This document shows, piece after piece, positions 1 to 9,440 of a stretch of 62,415 bases of DNA; the stretch's first letter is position 1, and each line of letters opens with the position of its first letter. The stretch spans positions 47,501-109,915 of the forward strand of contig JAAVCF010000013.1 of NCBI GenBank assembly GCA_014802445.1, in the 5' to 3' direction. The notes under the pieces are model-generated. The model saw only the letters and a list, made by a program, of their open reading frames with translations, did no database searches and was not told where the DNA came from. The translations under genes and the position numbers were made by a program. This DNA is from Bacteroides sp. (GTDB taxonomy: Bacteria > Bacteroidota > Bacteroidia > Bacteroidales > Muribaculaceae).

Positions 1-71
1 GCCTCCATAATGGCCAGTGCCGCCACCACGATAAGCGAGAATGCCGCCACACGAATCAGAAACTTTTTCAT
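1..71 (-). CDS. Partial CDS: N-terminus of a membrane-anchored or secreted protein after the MBOAT gene
   Basis: Only the first 23 codons are in the window; the gene runs off the left edge. It begins with ATG at 71, sharing one base with the stop codon of the MBOAT gene (TGATG), so the two are probably translationally coupled. The visible residues start MKKFLIRVAAFSLIVVAALA, a lysine-rich start followed by a hydrophobic stretch, as in a signal anchor or signal peptide. Genes after bacterial MBOAT acyltransferases often encode an SGNH/AlgJ/DltD-like partner in acyl transfer. That is known of the gene pairing, but nothing in these residues proves it here. Confidence 0.6.
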   Translation of the reverse strand, partial: MKKFLIRVAAFSLIVVAALAIME

Positions 72-1519
72 CAGAACTGGAAGTAAATGAACGTTTCGGC
101 CGGGCGCGTCTGAAGCAGCACAAGCATCACCAGCAGGAAGTAAGCCCCCCACCTCACGGCCCTGAAGCGCATGAGCCCGTGGCCGGCCACGTCAAACCCG
201 TGGCGACGGTGGCGCGCCGTCCACTCCACAATGAGCATCAGCGCCACATACACCCATGCCCATCGCTCCATAGCCTGACCGGTGCCGGGCACGAACGCCG
301 CAATCCGGGCAAGATATCCCGCCGCATCCCCTATTGTCTCGGCCCTGTAAAGCACCCATCCGGCCACCACGAGGACAAACGTCACCACCATCAGCACCGC
401 CTCGGTGAGCGACGGGAGCAGGCGCCCCTGAGCCACGGTGGTGCCTCGATGGCGGTTGCTGGTGCCGGTCACAATGAGCGGCACAAACAGCAGGGCATTG
501 AAAGCGCCCCATCCTACGAAAGTCCAGTTGGCCCCGTGCCAGAGACCGCTGAGCAGAAACACGATGATGGTGTAGACCACTGTGCGCCACATCCCCTTGC
601 GGTTACCACCCAGAGGGATATAGAGATAATCTCTGAACCACGAGGTGAGCGATATGTGCCAGCGGCGCCAGAACTCCACGATGTCACGTGAAAAATAAGG
701 CATCCTGAAATTCTGGCGCAGGGTGATGCCAAACAGCTTGGCCGTGCCGATGGCAATGTCCGTGTAACCCGAAAAGTCACCGTAAATCTGAAAGGCAAAC
801 ATCACCGCTCCGGCGACGAGCTGAAGGCTGCCGAGGGTGTGCCAGTCGGCAAACACGCGGTCAACAATCACGGCACAATTGTCGGCCACCACCACCTTCT
901 TAAACAATCCCCACAGAATCATCCGCAGGCCGTCCACACCCTCCGTGTAACTGAATCGGCGCGCTCTGAGAAACTGCGGCAGCAGATTCCGCGCGCGCTC
1001 AATCGGGCCGGCCACAAGCTGCGGGAAGAAGCTGATGAAGGCAAAGTATGCCGCAGCATCGCGCGTGGCGGGAATGTCGCGGCGATACACGTCGATGGTG
1101 TAGGACAGGGTCTGAAACGTATAGAAACTGATGCCCACGGGGAGCACAAGCTGCAGCGACAGCGCGTCAACCTCCAGCCCCACCGCTGAGGCCAGAGCCG
1201 CAAAGTTGGCCGCAAAGAAGTTGAAGTATTTGAACACACATAACAGCCCCAGAGCCACCACAATGTTCACTCCGCAGATTGTCCGGCGCGCCGTGCGCCC
1301 CTTGGCCGAGTCGAGGGTCAGACCACACACAAATGACACCCCGGTGGCAAAGGCAATCAGCAGCAGAAAGCGCCAGTCCCACCATCCGTAAAACAGATAG
1401 CTCACGGCGATGACAAACAGATTCTGCGCCTTCAGCGGAAGCCCGCTGCGCCCTATCAGCCAATAGCCGGCAAACACCAGCGGGAGAAAAATCAGAAATT
1501 CAAAGGAGTTGAAAAGCAT
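71..1519 (-). CDS. MBOAT family membrane-bound O-acyltransferase (AlgI/DltB-like)
   Basis: A 482-residue polytopic membrane protein that probably transfers acyl (for example acetyl) groups across the membrane to a cell-surface polymer. The MBOAT signature is clear: FWRRWHISLTSWFRDYLYIP around residues 283-302, then SGLWHGANW with the expected catalytic histidine near residue 328. The N-terminus NSFEFLIFLPLVFAGYW is typical of the AlgI-like branch, and length is normal for the family. It lies 27 bases after the LysE-type gene on the same strand and overlaps the next gene by one base, so it is the middle of at least a three-gene unit. The acceptor (polysaccharide, teichoic-like polymer or lipid) cannot be read from sequence. 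Confidence 0.93.
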   Translation of the reverse strand: MLFNSFEFLIFLPLVFAGYWLIGRSGLPLKAQNLFVIAVSYLFYGWWDWRFLLLIAFATGVSFVCGLTLDSAKGRTARRTICGVNIVVALGLLCVFKYFNFFAANFAALASAVGLEVDALSLQLVLPVGISFYTFQTLSYTIDVYRRDIPATRDAAAYFAFISFFPQLVAGPIERARNLLPQFLRARRFSYTEGVDGLRMILWGLFKKVVVADNCAVIVDRVFADWHTLGSLQLVAGAVMFAFQIYGDFSGYTDIAIGTAKLFGITLRQNFRMPYFSRDIVEFWRRWHISLTSWFRDYLYIPLGGNRKGMWRTVVYTIIVFLLSGLWHGANWTFVGWGAFNALLFVPLIVTGTSNRHRGTTVAQGRLLPSLTEAVLMVVTFVLVVAGWVLYRAETIGDAAGYLARIAAFVPGTGQAMERWAWVYVALMLIVEWTARHRRHGFDVAGHGLMRFRAVRWGAYFLLVMLVLLQTRPAETFIYFQF

Positions 1520-1546
1520 CTCTTGACGGTCACCTTCCGGCTGATT

Positions 1547-2185
1547 TTAGAATATGTCAAACACAGCCGACACACCGCCCACAAGCGCCATGACTATCAG
1601 AATCGACGCTATCACACGGTTGATGATCCACATTGACCTCACATTGAAATGGCCCCTCACTTTGTCAACGAAGAATGTCACCGTAAACCACCACAACAGC
1701 GCGCCTGCACAGATGCTCAGATAGCCCGCCACATAATGATAGGCCATAAACTCCGGAGCAAGGAAGCTGAACCGCGCAAACAGGCCGATGATGAAAAACA
1801 GAATCAGCGGGTTGGCAAAGGTGAAGATAAATCCGGTGGCAAAATCGCGCCAGTAGGTGTTGGCCTGAATCATTGGCGGCTTAAGCTGTCGCGAGGGATT
1901 GTGAAGGAAAAGATAGATGGCATAGGCAAGAAGCATCACCGAGCCCACAACCTGAAGCGTCTTCTGATTGTTCTCTATAAAGTCGGTGACGAACGAAAGG
2001 CCCAGTCCCGTGAGAAGGCAATAAATCAAATCACTCAGCGAAGCGCCCAGGCCGGTGAAAAAGGCCGGCCAGCGACCCTTGTTGAGCGTGCGCTGAATCA
2101 CGAGCACACCAATAGGCCCCATCGGAGCCGAAATCAGAACACCGATGAGCAGCCCTCTCAGCATTATGACGGGAAGTTGCTCCAT
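1547..2185 (-). CDS. LysE family translocator (amino acid exporter-like)
   Basis: A 212-residue integral membrane protein of the LysE/RhtB family, whose members export amino acids or related small molecules. The N-terminal GVLISAPMGPIGVLVIQRTL is the conserved family segment (PxGP), followed by alternating hydrophobic helices, about six in all. I chose the ATG at 2185 rather than an upstream TTG at 2197, because the TTG lies inside the promoter box (minus-strand TAATTTTG, 2195-2202). The start then sits nine bases after that box, giving a very short leader. It heads the unit containing the MBOAT gene. Substrate is unknown. Confidence 0.88.
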   Translation of the reverse strand: MEQLPVIMLRGLLIGVLISAPMGPIGVLVIQRTLNKGRWPAFFTGLGASLSDLIYCLLTGLGLSFVTDFIENNQKTLQVVGSVMLLAYAIYLFLHNPSRQLKPPMIQANTYWRDFATGFIFTFANPLILFFIIGLFARFSFLAPEFMAYHYVAGYLSICAGALLWWFTVTFFVDKVRGHFNVRSMWIINRVIASILIVMALVGGVSAVFDIF

Positions 2186-2194
2186 ACCGAAGTG

Positions 2195-2222
2195 CAAAAT
2201 TACTGTTTTTTTTCTAATTTTG
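2195..2222. promoter_or_regulatory. Back-to-back divergent promoter boxes (LysE gene / PHP phosphatase gene)
   Basis: Two exact matches to the Bacteroidetes -7 box TAnnTTTG point away from each other: minus-strand TAATTTTG at 2195-2202 and plus-strand TAATTTTG at 2215-2222. Only 12 bases separate them, so each polymerase would cover the other promoter. No clear TTTG -33 box was seen for either. Confidence 0.6.
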
Positions 2223-2259
2223 TATTCTCATTCATTCGAAACAAAACACCTTATTATAT

Positions 2260-2994
2260 ATGTTCAGCTTCTTAAAAAAGAACAAAACTCCGCGCCAACT
2301 GTTTTTCGCCACCGATGTCCATTGCCACATTGTGCCCGGCGTTGATGACGGTTCTCCTGATCTGGAAACATCCCTTGAGCTCCTGGAGCGCATGCGTTCG
2401 TGGGGTCTCCGCCATGTCATCACCACCCCCCACATGACTCAGGACACGTTTGAAAACACGTCGGCCACGCTTGACCCCGCATTTGCCGTGCTCAAAGAGG
2501 GTGCTGCAAAGGCCGGCATCGACGTGAAGCTGGAGCGCACTGCCGAACACCGCATCGACGAATTCTTCACCGAGCAGCTGGAGAAGGGTGACATCGTGCC
2601 TTATCCCAAGAATTATCTGCTAGTGGAAAACTCATTTGTTCAGGAGCCTTACGGACTTGACCGTCTCCTCTTTGACCTCAAGCTCAAGGGTTACAAGCCC
2701 ATTCTGGCCCACCCTGAGCGTTTCCGCTACTATCAGCTTGATCCCTCACGCTACGACATGCTCCGTCAGGCCGGCAACCTCTTTCAGCTCAACATCCTCA
2801 GCCTTGCCGGCTACTATGGCAAGGAAACCAAGCAGATGGCCGAGAAGCTCGTGGAGAAAGGCTACATTGACTTCCTCGGCACCGACCTCCACCATCATGA
2901 GCATGCCGATGCCATTGAGGACTATCTGGCCTCAAAGGACTATCGCAAGCTCTGTGACCGCGGCATAGAGCTCATGAATGACACTGCCTTTTAA
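2260..2994 (+). CDS. CpsB/YwqE-like PHP-domain protein-tyrosine phosphatase
   Basis: A 244-residue PHP-family metallophosphatase resembling CpsB/CapC/YwqE, which dephosphorylate tyrosine kinases controlling capsule and exopolysaccharide export. Metal-binding motifs are visible: DVHCHIVPGVDDGS near residues 19-32 (H21, H23), TTPHM, AHPERFRYY and the C-terminal GTDLHHHEH. Length matches the family. The ATG at 2260 lies about 38 bases after a plus-strand TAATTTTG box. No tyrosine kinase or Wzx/Wzy genes are adjacent, so its partner kinase is elsewhere; a sugar transferase at 51-52 kb is the only other exopolysaccharide-type gene in the window. Confidence 0.9.
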   Translation: MFSFLKKNKTPRQLFFATDVHCHIVPGVDDGSPDLETSLELLERMRSWGLRHVITTPHMTQDTFENTSATLDPAFAVLKEGAAKAGIDVKLERTAEHRIDEFFTEQLEKGDIVPYPKNYLLVENSFVQEPYGLDRLLFDLKLKGYKPILAHPERFRYYQLDPSRYDMLRQAGNLFQLNILSLAGYYGKETKQMAEKLVEKGYIDFLGTDLHHHEHADAIEDYLASKDYRKLCDRGIELMNDTAF

Positions 2995-3385
2995 GACCCC
3001 GTTCCCCATTATTTGTTAACGCTGGGGCGGTCAAGCGTCGTGTAGATGTGTTCGCGCAGTGAGGGAGCAATGCGGTTGTATTGTGACCGAAACAAGCGGA
3101 CGCAGATGCATGACGATTGGCCGAGGCAGTTGCGTTGTCTAAGTGTCAAATCTGTAGTATATCCCAATCTAATCCAATAAGTTACAAATGATTAAAATCA
3201 TATAACTGAATTTGGGGGGAATTAATTGTTTGCTGATGCTTAAAATTACCTTATTATCGCATCTCTCCGGCGCTTTTTGCCTTGTTCTTCAGTCACGTAG
3301 CTACGGCTACGCTCCTTCATCACATGACAAAAATCACTCAGAGATATGCGACCCCAGCGCTAACAAATTATTGGGGAGCGGGGTC
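2995..3385. repeat. Gene-free segment bounded by two inverted palindromic repeats (MITE-like)
   Basis: The bases right after the phosphatase stop (2995-3032) and those at 3350-3385 are inverted copies of one another. The complement of the second reads gacccc-gctcccca-ataatttgtta-gcgctggggtc, against gacccc-gttcccca-ttatttgtta-acgctggggcggtc in the first. Each copy is also an imperfect palindrome (GACCCC...GGGGTC). The 317-base interior has no convincing gene. It does contain a second nested inverted repeat (tcgcatctctc near 3257 against agagatatgcga near 3340) and the self-complementary motif gtagctacggctac near 3298. The architecture suggests a non-autonomous palindromic element, though no target-site duplication was identified. 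Confidence 0.5.
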
Positions 3386-3402
3386 TAAGATTTTCAAGAT
3401 TG

Positions 3403-3436
3403 AAGCGGCAAGGATGCGCACGCGTCCTTGCCGCTT
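3403..3436. terminator. Strong stem-loop, possible terminator
   Basis: AAGCGGCAAGGA at 3403-3414 pairs perfectly with TCCTTGCCGCTT at 3425-3436 around a 10-base loop. Only a weak T-rich tail follows (TTTATCATATC), so termination on the plus strand is possible but not certain. The rest of 3437-3631 is the upstream region of the leucine-rich-repeat gene; it holds a weak promoter-like AACCTTTG near 3544 and nothing else I recognise. Confidence 0.45.
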
Positions 3437-3631
3437 TATCATATCTGATTGTCAGATTATTAGATTGGTTTCAACCCCTCCCGCAGCGGCCAAAACAGCC
3501 CCATGAATTAAAAATAGTTCACATTTTCTTACCCTTCTGCTGAACCTTTGCCCGCGGCAATGCGTTTATGAGGTATAACACCAAAACGACAACAAAACCA
3601 AAACTAATAACTGATAACCAACTATTTTTTT

Positions 3632-4687
3632 ATGAAACGTACTTTTGCTTTACTCGCTGTTGCACTCTGCTGCATGTCAGCATTCGCACAGAAACTTGAC
3701 AAGAATGAGGCCAAACAGCTTGCTGCATTCCTCGCTCAGCCCGCAGCCGAAGCTCAAACCAATGCCCAGGCCCTCGGCGCAAGCGCCTCTAACATTGCCG
3801 CTATTGAAGGCATCACTGTTGAAAACGGCCACGTGACCGCTATCGAACTCAAAGAAAAGAAACTTGGCGGAGCCCTCAACCTCAACGGTTTCAGCCAGCT
3901 TCAGAAGGTTGATGTGAGCCGCAACTCTCTTACCTCTGTAAACGTTACCGACTGCGCCGTCCTCACTGACTTCAACGCATCGCGCAACCAGCTCTCAACC
4001 GCCACCTTCGCCTCTGACCCCTCTCTGGCAAAGATTCAGGTTTACCGCAATCGTCTGGCCGAGTTTGACCTCTCTCAGCTCCCCAACATCGAAACCGTTA
4101 ACTGCTCAAGCAACCACCTTGTGAGCCTCAACGTGAGCAACTCTGCCACCCTCAAGACTCTCAACTGCCAGAGCAACCATCTTGAAAGCCTCAATATTCA
4201 GGACTGCACCGGCCTCAAGAACCTCTACACCGGCTACAACAAGCTCACCTCACTCAACCTCACCGGCGTGACCAAGCTTGCCAACCTCAATATTGACGAC
4301 AACGAAATCACCAGCCTCTACGTTCAAGGTCTCCCCGAGCTCAACTCATTTGTATGCTCTGACAACCACATGACCTCACTCGTCATGAAGGATTGCAACA
4401 ACCTCCTTGACCTTGTGTGCTCCTACAATGACCTCACCTCTCTCACCGTTGAGGGCTGCAACAACCTCCTCTTTGTTGACGCCTCTTACAACGACCTCAC
4501 TCAGCTGAGCCTCTCAAACCAGACCTTCCTGCAGCGTGTGCTTGTCAACAACAACCAGCTCCAGATGCTCGACCTCTCGTTTGACCCCGCGCTCACTTAC
4601 CTCAACTGCCGCTACAACGTCATCACTGACCTCCGCACCATCGGTGACAACCAGCTCAGCATGATCGCTTGCCAGTGGAACCCCTAA
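3632..4687 (+). CDS. Secreted leucine-rich-repeat protein
   Basis: A 351-residue exported protein. The N-terminus MKRTFALLAVALCCMSAFAQ is a classical signal peptide with cleavage after AFA. From about residue 60 to the end it consists of leucine-rich repeats of roughly 21-23 residues with the pattern LxxLNCxxNxLxSLNV, as in bacterial internalin-J-like and Bacteroides surface proteins. Asparagines or cysteines occupy the ladder position, and codon use is strongly biased toward CTC and AAC. No sorting domain or membrane anchor is seen at the C-terminus (it ends IACQWNP), so it is probably periplasmic or freely secreted. The gene is monocistronic, with a terminator just downstream. Ligand is unknown. 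Confidence 0.85.
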   Translation: MKRTFALLAVALCCMSAFAQKLDKNEAKQLAAFLAQPAAEAQTNAQALGASASNIAAIEGITVENGHVTAIELKEKKLGGALNLNGFSQLQKVDVSRNSLTSVNVTDCAVLTDFNASRNQLSTATFASDPSLAKIQVYRNRLAEFDLSQLPNIETVNCSSNHLVSLNVSNSATLKTLNCQSNHLESLNIQDCTGLKNLYTGYNKLTSLNLTGVTKLANLNIDDNEITSLYVQGLPELNSFVCSDNHMTSLVMKDCNNLLDLVCSYNDLTSLTVEGCNNLLFVDASYNDLTQLSLSNQTFLQRVLVNNNQLQMLDLSFDPALTYLNCRYNVITDLRTIGDNQLSMIACQWNP

Positions 4688-4723
4688 TAAGAAACCATAA
4701 TTAAATAGTTTCAGATAACCCCC

Positions 4724-4756
4724 GAGGAGGCCGACTCTCAATGAGCCGGCCTCCTC
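4724..4756. terminator. Bidirectional terminator between convergent genes
   Basis: GAGGAGGCCG (4724-4733) pairs perfectly with CGGCCTCCTC (4747-4756) around a 13-base loop. It sits between the end of the leucine-rich-repeat gene and the end of the convergent DUF3037 gene, and is followed on the plus strand by TGTGTTATTATCT. Confidence 0.75.
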
Positions 4757-4786
4757 TGTGTTATTATCTGTCAGATTAATGCTGCG

Positions 4787-5179
4787 TCAGCACACAAGCT
4801 CGTTAAAGAGCCTTGTGAACGTGGCATCAGGGTCATCGGTCATTCCCGGGTGAGGGCGCGAGGTCTGCAGGCAGGCGCTTCTCACAGCCGTGAGCCAGCG
4901 AAACCGTTCCTCGGCCTCCATAGAGGCCAGCCGCCCATCGGCACTATTGCCGGCCGCCACTCGCTTCATCCCCTCAATCTGACTGTGAATCTCCGCGGCG
5001 GTGTGGGGCGCGCGCATCACTCTGAGCTTCTCCTCGTCAATGAAAAACTCAAGCCGGAGCCAGCGGCGCCGCTTACACATCATTGCGAGCCCTATGTTGA
5101 TGGCCTCGCCGCGCTCCACAGCCGGCACATAGCGCACTATCGAGTATTCATATAAGCAGTCTCCGCTCATCCTCCGCAC
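4787..5179 (-). CDS. DUF3037 domain protein
   Basis: A small soluble protein of about 130 residues. The segment YEYSIVRYVPAVERGEAINI near the N-terminus, followed by a long charged helix, is the hallmark of DUF3037, a family with no established biochemical function. It overlaps the 3' end of the HipA-like gene by 32 bases; an alternative ATG at 5170 would still overlap by 23. DUF3037 genes commonly travel beside HipA-like kinases, as here. That pairing is known, and a functional partnership is inferred. The gene ends just before a bidirectional terminator and is the last of the lepA operon. Confidence 0.82.
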   Translation of the reverse strand: MRRMSGDCLYEYSIVRYVPAVERGEAINIGLAMMCKRRRWLRLEFFIDEEKLRVMRAPHTAAEIHSQIEGMKRVAAGNSADGRLASMEAEERFRWLTAVRSACLQTSRPHPGMTDDPDATFTRLFNELVC

Positions 5180-5920
5180 GTTTTACAAATTCTTCACTTG
5201 CAGCCAGTCGGCGCGTCAGAAATTCTCTATACACACGGCGTCCCTCCTCGGGAGTGCGCCCTTCATCGGCAAGCCAGTCGTCAGGAATGGCCTCCACGAG
5301 CGCAGCCAGAAACTCGGGCGTAATCAGGCGGTGCATCTCGGCGTCAACCTCGCGCAGGCGGGTGGCATGGCGCAGCAGAGCGTGGTCCTTGACATAGGGG
5401 AATGGTGACACAGCCGCCTTCTCCCACCCCTCCCAGGAGTGATGGAAATAAAGCGTGGCTCCGTGATCAATGAGCCACAGCTCGTTGTGCCACCATAGCA
5501 TATTGGTGTTGCGCACGGTGCGATCCACATTGGTCAGAAAAGCGTCAACCCACACCACCCTTGAAGCCGTCAGCTCGTCAACTCTGTTGCTCAGAGGGTC
5601 AAAGGTCATGGCGCCGCTCAGAAAATGGAGGCCCAGATTAAGGCCCCGGCTGCTTTTCAGAAGGTCCTGAATCTCTTCATCACCCTCGGTGCGGCCAAAC
5701 TCCTCGCCAACGTCAAGGAGCACCAGCTCAGGCACACGCAGCCCCGCGCGACGGGCAACCTCGCCGCCTATCATCTCGGCAACGAGCGCTTTCGGCCCGT
5801 GGCCGGCACCGCGGAATTTAACCACGTATTTGAACTCGTCGCCGGCCTCGGCCAGTGCAGGCAGCGAGCCGCCTTCACGAAGCGGCTCGATATAGCGGGT
5901 CACTGTCTCCCTGCGCAGCA

Positions 5921-5921
<1 letters not shown>
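5148..5921 (-). CDS. HipA-like kinase family protein
   Basis: A 257-residue protein resembling the short HipA-like kinase family rather than full-length HipA (about 440 residues). Kinase-like landmarks are visible: KYVVKFRGAG with a probable ATP-binding lysine, TNVDRTVRNTNML (an NxDRxxxN catalytic-loop-like motif) and LIDHGATLYFHHSW, resembling the metal-binding DHG. No HipB-type helix-turn-helix antitoxin is adjacent. Instead the gene shares one base with the lepA stop (TGATG) upstream and overlaps a DUF3037 gene downstream. It is therefore probably not a classical toxin-antitoxin locus; substrate and role are unknown. Confidence 0.78.
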
Positions 5922-7708
<1,787 letters not shown>

Positions 7709-7716
7709 ATTAGCTG

Positions 7717-7724
7717 CAAAATTA
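7717..7724 (-). promoter_or_regulatory. lepA promoter -7 box
   Basis: Minus-strand TAATTTTG, an exact TAnnTTTG match, ends eight bases before the lepA ATG at 7708, predicting a leader of about five bases. Confidence 0.6.
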
Positions 7725-7858
7725 ACGATTTTCGGGGTAACCTGCAAGGGTGTCACTTTTAACAAAACGGCGTAAAAAAGTGTTATAATCATAAAATCAC
7801 GTTAACGCTATCGGCAAGCGCCGCTTCGCGATGCCTGCCGCCATTAATTCCGGTTAAT

Positions 7859-9253
7859 ATGTCATCATCTAACTTCAATTGTCCCGCTCCCGAACAGGAG
7901 AACAGTGTGTTTTTCGCAGCACGCCAGGCGTTGCGCCGCCACGCCACGGGCGGTAATGTCCTGATTCTGGCCACGGTGCTGGCTCTTATTGTGGCTAACA
8001 TCCCCGGGCTTAACACGCTCTATAACGACTTCTGGAACCAAAGCATCCGCCTGCAGGTGGGTGACTTCAATGTGTTCAGCCACGGCGGCCGCCCCATGAC
8101 GCTTCTGGAGTTTATCAACGATGCCCTGATGGCCATTTTCTTCTTCTCCATCGGCCTGGAAATCAAGCGCGAGGTGCTGGTGGGCGAGCTGTCGAGCTTC
8201 AAGCAGGCACTCCTCCCCATCATGGGTGCCATCGGCGGCATGATTATCCCCGTGGGCATTTTCTTCGCCATGGCCGCCGGCACTGACTATGCCGATGGTG
8301 CCGCAATCCCCATGGCCACTGACATAGCTTTCTCTCTCGGCATCCTGGCCATGCTCGGCTCAAGGGTGCCGGTGTCGCTCAAGATTTTCCTCACCACCCT
8401 GGCGGTGGTTGATGACATTGGCGGCATCATCGTCATAGCCGCTTTTTATTCGAGCCACATCAAGCTGATGTTTCTCGTCTATGCCGCCGTGCTGCTCGGG
8501 GTGCTCCTGTTAGGCTCGGCCATGAGAATCAAGAGCAAGGTGTTTTATCTCACCATCGGCGGCGTGGTGTGGTTCCTCTTCCTCAACTCAGGCATCCACC
8601 CCACCATTGCCGGCGTGCTCGTGGCGTTCTGCATCCCCGCATCGCCGGTGTTCGCCCCCTGCCGCTACATCCGCACCATCCGTGATTCAATTAGCCATTT
8701 CGCCGCTGAGGATGATGCGCGCCTCACCTCCCGAAGCATTCTGTCAAAGGACCAGATGAACTGGCTCAAAGAGGTGGAAAGCGCCTCAGATAAGGTCATT
8801 TCACCCCTTCAGGAGCTTGAGGACTCGCTCCACCCCATTGTCAATTTCTTCATCGTGCCGCTCTTCGCCTTTGCCAATGCGGGCATCTATCTGCTTGACA
8901 TTGACCCTGCCACGATTGTTCAGGGCATCTCGCTGGCCATCATCTGCGGCCTCGTCATCGGCAAATTCTCGGGCATCCTGCTCTTCTCTTGGCTCACGGT
9001 CAAATTCAAGTGGGCCCCCATGCCTGAGAAGGCCAACTGGAAGATGATGGCATCCATCGCCATGCTGGGCGGCATAGGCTTCACGGTGTCGCTCTTCATT
9101 GCCAACCTGTCATTCGCCGGCATCGGTCCGGAGGGTGATTATCTCCTGAACCACTCCAAGATAGGCATCGTGGTGGGTTCATTCGTGGCAGGCTTCGGAG
9201 GCTTCCTGATGCTCCACCGCTTCCTCCCGCGCAAGGGAGCCGCAAAGAGGTGA
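7859..9253 (+). CDS. nhaA: Na+/H+ antiporter NhaA
   Basis: A 464-residue inner-membrane sodium/proton antiporter for pH and sodium homeostasis. It has the conserved order of NhaA segments: FFFSIGLEIKREVLVGEL, then ATDIAFSLGILAMLGSRVP, then TLAVVDDIGGIIVIAAFY with the two transport aspartates, and a C-terminal GGIGFTVSLFIANLSF. About twelve membrane helices are expected. It is somewhat longer than E. coli NhaA (388) because of a hydrophilic loop around residues 275-320 between helices, common in Bacteroidetes. It is divergent from lepA; the leader 7793-7858 contains the imperfect palindrome cggcaagcg...gcctgccg. Confidence 0.95.
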   Translation: MSSSNFNCPAPEQENSVFFAARQALRRHATGGNVLILATVLALIVANIPGLNTLYNDFWNQSIRLQVGDFNVFSHGGRPMTLLEFINDALMAIFFFSIGLEIKREVLVGELSSFKQALLPIMGAIGGMIIPVGIFFAMAAGTDYADGAAIPMATDIAFSLGILAMLGSRVPVSLKIFLTTLAVVDDIGGIIVIAAFYSSHIKLMFLVYAAVLLGVLLLGSAMRIKSKVFYLTIGGVVWFLFLNSGIHPTIAGVLVAFCIPASPVFAPCRYIRTIRDSISHFAAEDDARLTSRSILSKDQMNWLKEVESASDKVISPLQELEDSLHPIVNFFIVPLFAFANAGIYLLDIDPATIVQGISLAIICGLVIGKFSGILLFSWLTVKFKWAPMPEKANWKMMASIAMLGGIGFTVSLFIANLSFAGIGPEGDYLLNHSKIGIVVGSFVAGFGGFLMLHRFLPRKGAAKR

Positions 9254-9277
9254 ACGAGGCCCGAATTATAACATTTT

Positions 9278-9309
9278 TTTGCATATGTTAAACCTAAATG
9301 TTAATTTTG
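9278..9309 (+). promoter_or_regulatory. Promoter of the RprX/RprY-type operon
   Basis: A complete Bacteroidetes-type promoter: TTTG -33 box at 9278-9281, 20 bases of spacing, and TAATTTTG -7 box at 9302-9309. It predicts an untranslated leader of about 125 bases, which contains the palindrome GCTCCG-C-CGGAGC near 9414. Confidence 0.65.
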
Positions 9310-9440
9310 AGTCCAATTGTTAATTCCGGCCTCTCTTTGGGCCATCCCTGACCCAACTTTTAGGGATTTTAATTGTTAACATAATAAAGCTTAAAAATAA
9401 TCTAACCTCACCTGCTCCGCCGGAGCATAGACCGAACGAG

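Noticed and set aside
3282-3506. A 74-codon frame in the gap before the leucine-rich-repeat gene
   Set aside because: It runs through the inverted repeat and a hairpin, has no promoter or recognisable protein features, and is best explained as chance.
7775-7790. An E. coli-style TATAAT-like sequence upstream of nhaA
   Set aside because: Bacteroidetes primary sigma recognises TAnnTTTG instead, and the sequence is A/T-rich enough for a chance match.
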